This document shows positions 5,316-7,790 of a stretch of DNA of 7,790 nucleotides, piece after piece. How positions within the stretch are numbered: position 1 is the first letter of the stretch; every line of letters starts with the position of its first letter. The stretch comes from Bryobacterales bacterium (lineage in GTDB: Bacteria > Acidobacteriota > Terriglobia > Bryobacterales > Bryobacteraceae). Where the stretch lies: positions 1-7,790 of the forward strand of contig JANXQZ010000560.1 of NCBI GenBank assembly GCA_025353235.1, read 5' to 3'. A program made the position numbers and the translations under genes. The notes beneath the pieces were generated by a model. That model was not told where the DNA came from, searched no databases, and worked only from the letters and a program-made list of their open reading frames with translations.

Positions 5316-7790
5316 CAATCTTTAGTACAACAAGACGCGGCGAAATCGGACTTCTTCGAAACCAGGGTTCGGCCTGTGCTCGTCAAGAATTGCCAGATGT
5401 GCCACAACGCCAAAACCAAAACGGCGGCGTTGGATCTGTCGAGCGCGTCGGGGTTTATGGCGGGTGGACAAAGCGGGCCGCTGGTATCGAAAGAAGATCC
5501 GGGCGCCAGTCGGCTGCTGCGCGCGATCAGCTACGATGATTCTCTCAAGATGCCCCCCATGGGCAAATTGAAAGCCGATGAAATCGCGGACATCGCAGCC
5601 TGGGTGAAGCTGGGAGCGCCGTGGCCAGGGGCCGATCAGGCGAGCGCGCCCGCTCAGGCCGCGACACCTCCGCACGAATTCTCGGCTGATCAGAAAAGCT
5701 TCTGGGCCTTTCAGCCAGTGAAGCACGTAACGCCCCCCGCATCTGCCGACCTGAAGTGGGTCCACAACGAGATTGATCGCTTCATTTCAGCCAAGCTAAA
5801 GGCTAAGGGCCTCAAGCCGTCGCCCCGCGCCGACAAAATGACCTTGCTTCGCCGCGCGACTTTCGATCTCACCGGTCTGCCGCCGACACTTGAGGAGATT
5901 GAAGAGTTCCAGGCTGACAATTCGCCCAAAGCATTCGAGAAGGTTGTGGATCGGCTGCTCGCGTCGCCCCACTACGGCGAGCGCTGGGGACGCCATTGGC
6001 TCGACGTCGCGCGTTACGCCGATTCCACGGGCAACGACGAAGATCACCGCTATCCCTACGCTTGGCGTTATCGAGACTACGTGATCGATTCGTTTAATCG
6101 CGACATTCCCTACGATCAATTCATTCGCGAACAAATGGCGGGCGACCTGATGAACAACACGCGGGGCATTGTGGCTACGGGCTTCTTGGCGCTGGGCGCC
6201 AAGGCGATCGCGCAGCAAGACAAGCAGAAAATGATGTACGACATCTACGATGAGCAAGTGGACGTGACGTCCAGAGCGTTCATCGGGCTCACGATGGCGT
6301 GCGCGCGCTGCCACAACCATAAATTCGATCCGATCCTCACCAAGGATTACTATTCCTTCGTCTCAATATTCGCAAGCACAAAGCAGTTCGCCGACGAAGG
6401 CGCACACGTTTCCAAGCTCCTTTTTACACCCCTGGTTCCGGCCGAGCAGTACGCAGCCTACAAGGCGCAGCAGGATCGCTTGAGCGCGATCAAGGTGTCC
6501 ATGGATGAGGTGGCTGGCTTGGACGGCGAAAAGTATACGCGCGAACAGGGCGCCCATTTGGCTGACTATATGATCGCGGCGCGCCGTGTTTACGAGGGCA
6601 AGGAGGCGCTCGATCAGGTTGTGCAAGCCACCAGCTTGGACAAGGATATTCTGGCTCGTTGGGTGAAGTATCTGCAAGAGGGCATGAAGGCCCACCCGCA
6701 ATTGGCGGATTGGGACAACGCCGCGCTTGAGAGCCAAGCGGCCGTTGCACAAACCTATCAGGCTCGTTTCGGTAAGCAATTCGACGACTGGACCGGCAAG
6801 ATGGATAAGTGGCGGGCTCAGGTCAGGAAGCGAATTCAAGAGATGGATATGCCGCCCCCGCCCAAGCCGAAATTCGAGGCAGCCACCGATCTGTTCTTCT
6901 ACGAGATCTATATCCAGAAAGGGCCGTTGGAGCTAAACGATAAAGATCGTGAAAAAGTTCTCTCGCCGGAAGTGAAAGAAAAACTCGATGCCTTCCGAAA
7001 AGAAGAAGCCGATTTGAAAGCTCATGCGATGCCGGAGCCGGACATGGCCTGCGCGGTGGCGGAAGGCAAGCGCGTGGAGCAAAAAGTTTTAATACGCGGC
7101 GACTACAACAGCCCTGGCGAGGACGCTCCCAAAGCATTCCCGGCAATTCTCGCGAAGTCTTCGGATCCGACATTTGTCTCCGGCAGCGGGCGGATGGAAC
7201 TGGCCAACTGGATCGCTCGCTCCGATAATCCGCTTACGACCCGGGTGATCGTAAACAGGATTTGGGGCTGGCATTTTGGCGAGGGATTGGTACGCACTCC
7301 GGATAATTTCGGCAAAATGGGCGACCGGCCAAGCCATCCGGAATTGCTGGATTATCTAGCGGAGAAGTTTGTGGAAAGCGGCTGGTCTATAAAGGCGCTA
7401 AATCGCATGATCATGCTTTCGAGTGCGTATCAAACCTCAAGCGATGCGGACGAAAAAACGATGGAAGCTGATCAGGAGAATCGCTGGCTGGCTCACTTCA
7501 ACCGGCAGCGACTGGAGGTTGAGGAGATTCGCGACGCGCTGCTTTCGCTCGATGGATCGCTCGACTTCACCATGGGCGGCACGCTGCAGTCCGGGTTCGG
7601 CACCGACAGCGAGAATAGCTCCAGCCGTTTGAGTCTTGATCCGTTGAAGATCACGCGCCGGACGGTTTACCTTCCTTTGCGTCGCGCGAATCTTCCAACG
7701 CTGCTCAACCTTTTCGATTTCGGCGACGCGAGCACTGTGAATGGACGGCGCACTCTCACCAACGTGGCGCCGCAAACCCTGTTCATGATG
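5247..7790 (+). CDS. PSCyt1-PSCyt2(DUF1549)-PSD1(DUF1553) multidomain cytochrome-like protein (3'-partial)
   Basis: An 848-codon open frame runs off the window; related proteins are usually about 900-1100 residues, so the end of the last domain is missing. ATG 5247 is the first start after the in-frame TAA at 5238-5240. Residues 1-23 look like a signal peptide. Residues 36-127 form a PSCyt1 c-type cytochrome domain: CQMCH (49-53) would bind haem covalently and Met102 in KMPPMGKL is the likely distal ligand. Residues about 171-376 are PSCyt2/DUF1549, with RRATFDLTGLPP (202-213), HYGERWGRHWLDVARYADS (242-260) and a second CXXCH, CARCH (352-356), followed by NHKFDP. Residues about 377-600 are charged and helical. 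IRGDYNSPGE (616-625) leads into PSD1/DUF1553 from about 649 (GRMELANWIA, NRIWGWHFGEGLV), which reaches the NVAPQTLFMM motif at the cut. The biochemical role of the family is not established. It is probably exported, and often has a DUF1501 gene downstream, outside this window. Confidence 0.95.
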   Translation, partial: MTIPPRLQHFFYLTILGAARCSAQSLVQQDAAKSDFFETRVRPVLVKNCQMCHNAKTKTAALDLSSASGFMAGGQSGPLVSKEDPGASRLLRAISYDDSLKMPPMGKLKADEIADIAAWVKLGAPWPGADQASAPAQAATPPHEFSADQKSFWAFQPVKHVTPPASADLKWVHNEIDRFISAKLKAKGLKPSPRADKMTLLRRATFDLTGLPPTLEEIEEFQADNSPKAFEKVVDRLLASPHYGERWGRHWLDVARYADSTGNDEDHRYPYAWRYRDYVIDSFNRDIPYDQFIREQMAGDLMNNTRGIVATGFLALGAKAIAQQDKQKMMYDIYDEQVDVTSRAFIGLTMACARCHNHKFDPILTKDYYSFVSIFASTKQFADEGAHVSKLLFTPLVPAEQYAAYKAQQDRLSAIKVSMDEVAGLDGEKYTREQGAHLADYMIAARRVYEGKEALDQVVQATSLDKDILARWVKYLQEGMKAHPQLADWDNAALESQAAVAQTYQARFGKQFDDWTGKMDKWRAQVRKRIQEMDMPPPPKPKFEAATDLFFYEIYIQKGPLELNDKDREKVLSPEVKEKLDAFRKEEADLKAHAMPEPDMACAVAEGKRVEQKVLIRGDYNSPGEDAPKAFPAILAKSSDPTFVSGSGRMELANWIARSDNPLTTRVIVNRIWGWHFGEGLVRTPDNFGKMGDRPSHPELLDYLAEKFVESGWSIKALNRMIMLSSAYQTSSDADEKTMEADQENRWLAHFNRQRLEVEEIRDALLSLDGSLDFTMGGTLQSGFGTDSENSSSRLSLDPLKITRRTVYLPLRRANLPTLLNLFDFGDASTVNGRRTLTNVAPQTLFMM

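Noticed and set aside
5796..6839. Antisense open frames opposite the DUF1549 domain and helical region
   Set aside because: The sense strand encodes conserved family motifs throughout (RRATFDLTGLPP, HYGERW, CARCH), so these are shadows.

Overview
The window holds two genes on the + strand, both cut by the window edges, with a 67-base gap between them. The layout suggests a soil or freshwater bacterium of the Acidobacteriota (Solibacter/Bryobacter-like) or of the Planctomycetes-Verrucomicrobia group. That rests on the second gene, a three-domain 'planctomycete cytochrome c' protein (PSCyt1-PSCyt2-PSD1) of a family greatly expanded in those phyla, and on the first, a giant repeat protein of a style common there. 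The sequence alone does not settle which phylum.

Bases 2-5179 are the 3' part of one very large gene for a modular, probably exported, beta-rich protein. Its start lies upstream, because the reading frame is open to the window edge and the first bases already lie inside a repeat. In order it has six full RCC1-type repeats of 39 residues plus a partial seventh (2-772), three invasin-like bacterial Ig domains (about 788-1711), a roughly 150-residue module I cannot name (A1), two Ig domains, a second copy of the module (A2), five more Ig domains, and a third, more divergent copy (A3) that ends the protein. A1 plus the following Ig domain and A2 plus the following Ig domain form an in-frame direct duplication spaced exactly 1065 bases apart. 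I see no known C-terminal anchor or sorting signal.

Bases 5180-5246 are intergenic, with only a weak hairpin and no convincing promoter or terminator. Bases 5247-7790 are the first 848 codons of the PSCyt1-PSCyt2-PSD1 gene. It has a likely signal peptide, a CXXCH haem motif with a downstream Met-Pro-Pro, a DUF1549 domain with a second CXXCH, a charged helical middle region, and most of a DUF1553 domain, and it runs off the window.

Both products are probably exported. The first looks like an adhesive or glycan-contacting surface or extracellular protein. The second belongs to a poorly characterised family often proposed to act in redox chemistry or polysaccharide breakdown at the cell surface. 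They share strand and are close, but nothing in the sequence proves that they are co-transcribed or work together. No RNA genes, mobile elements or CRISPR arrays were seen.
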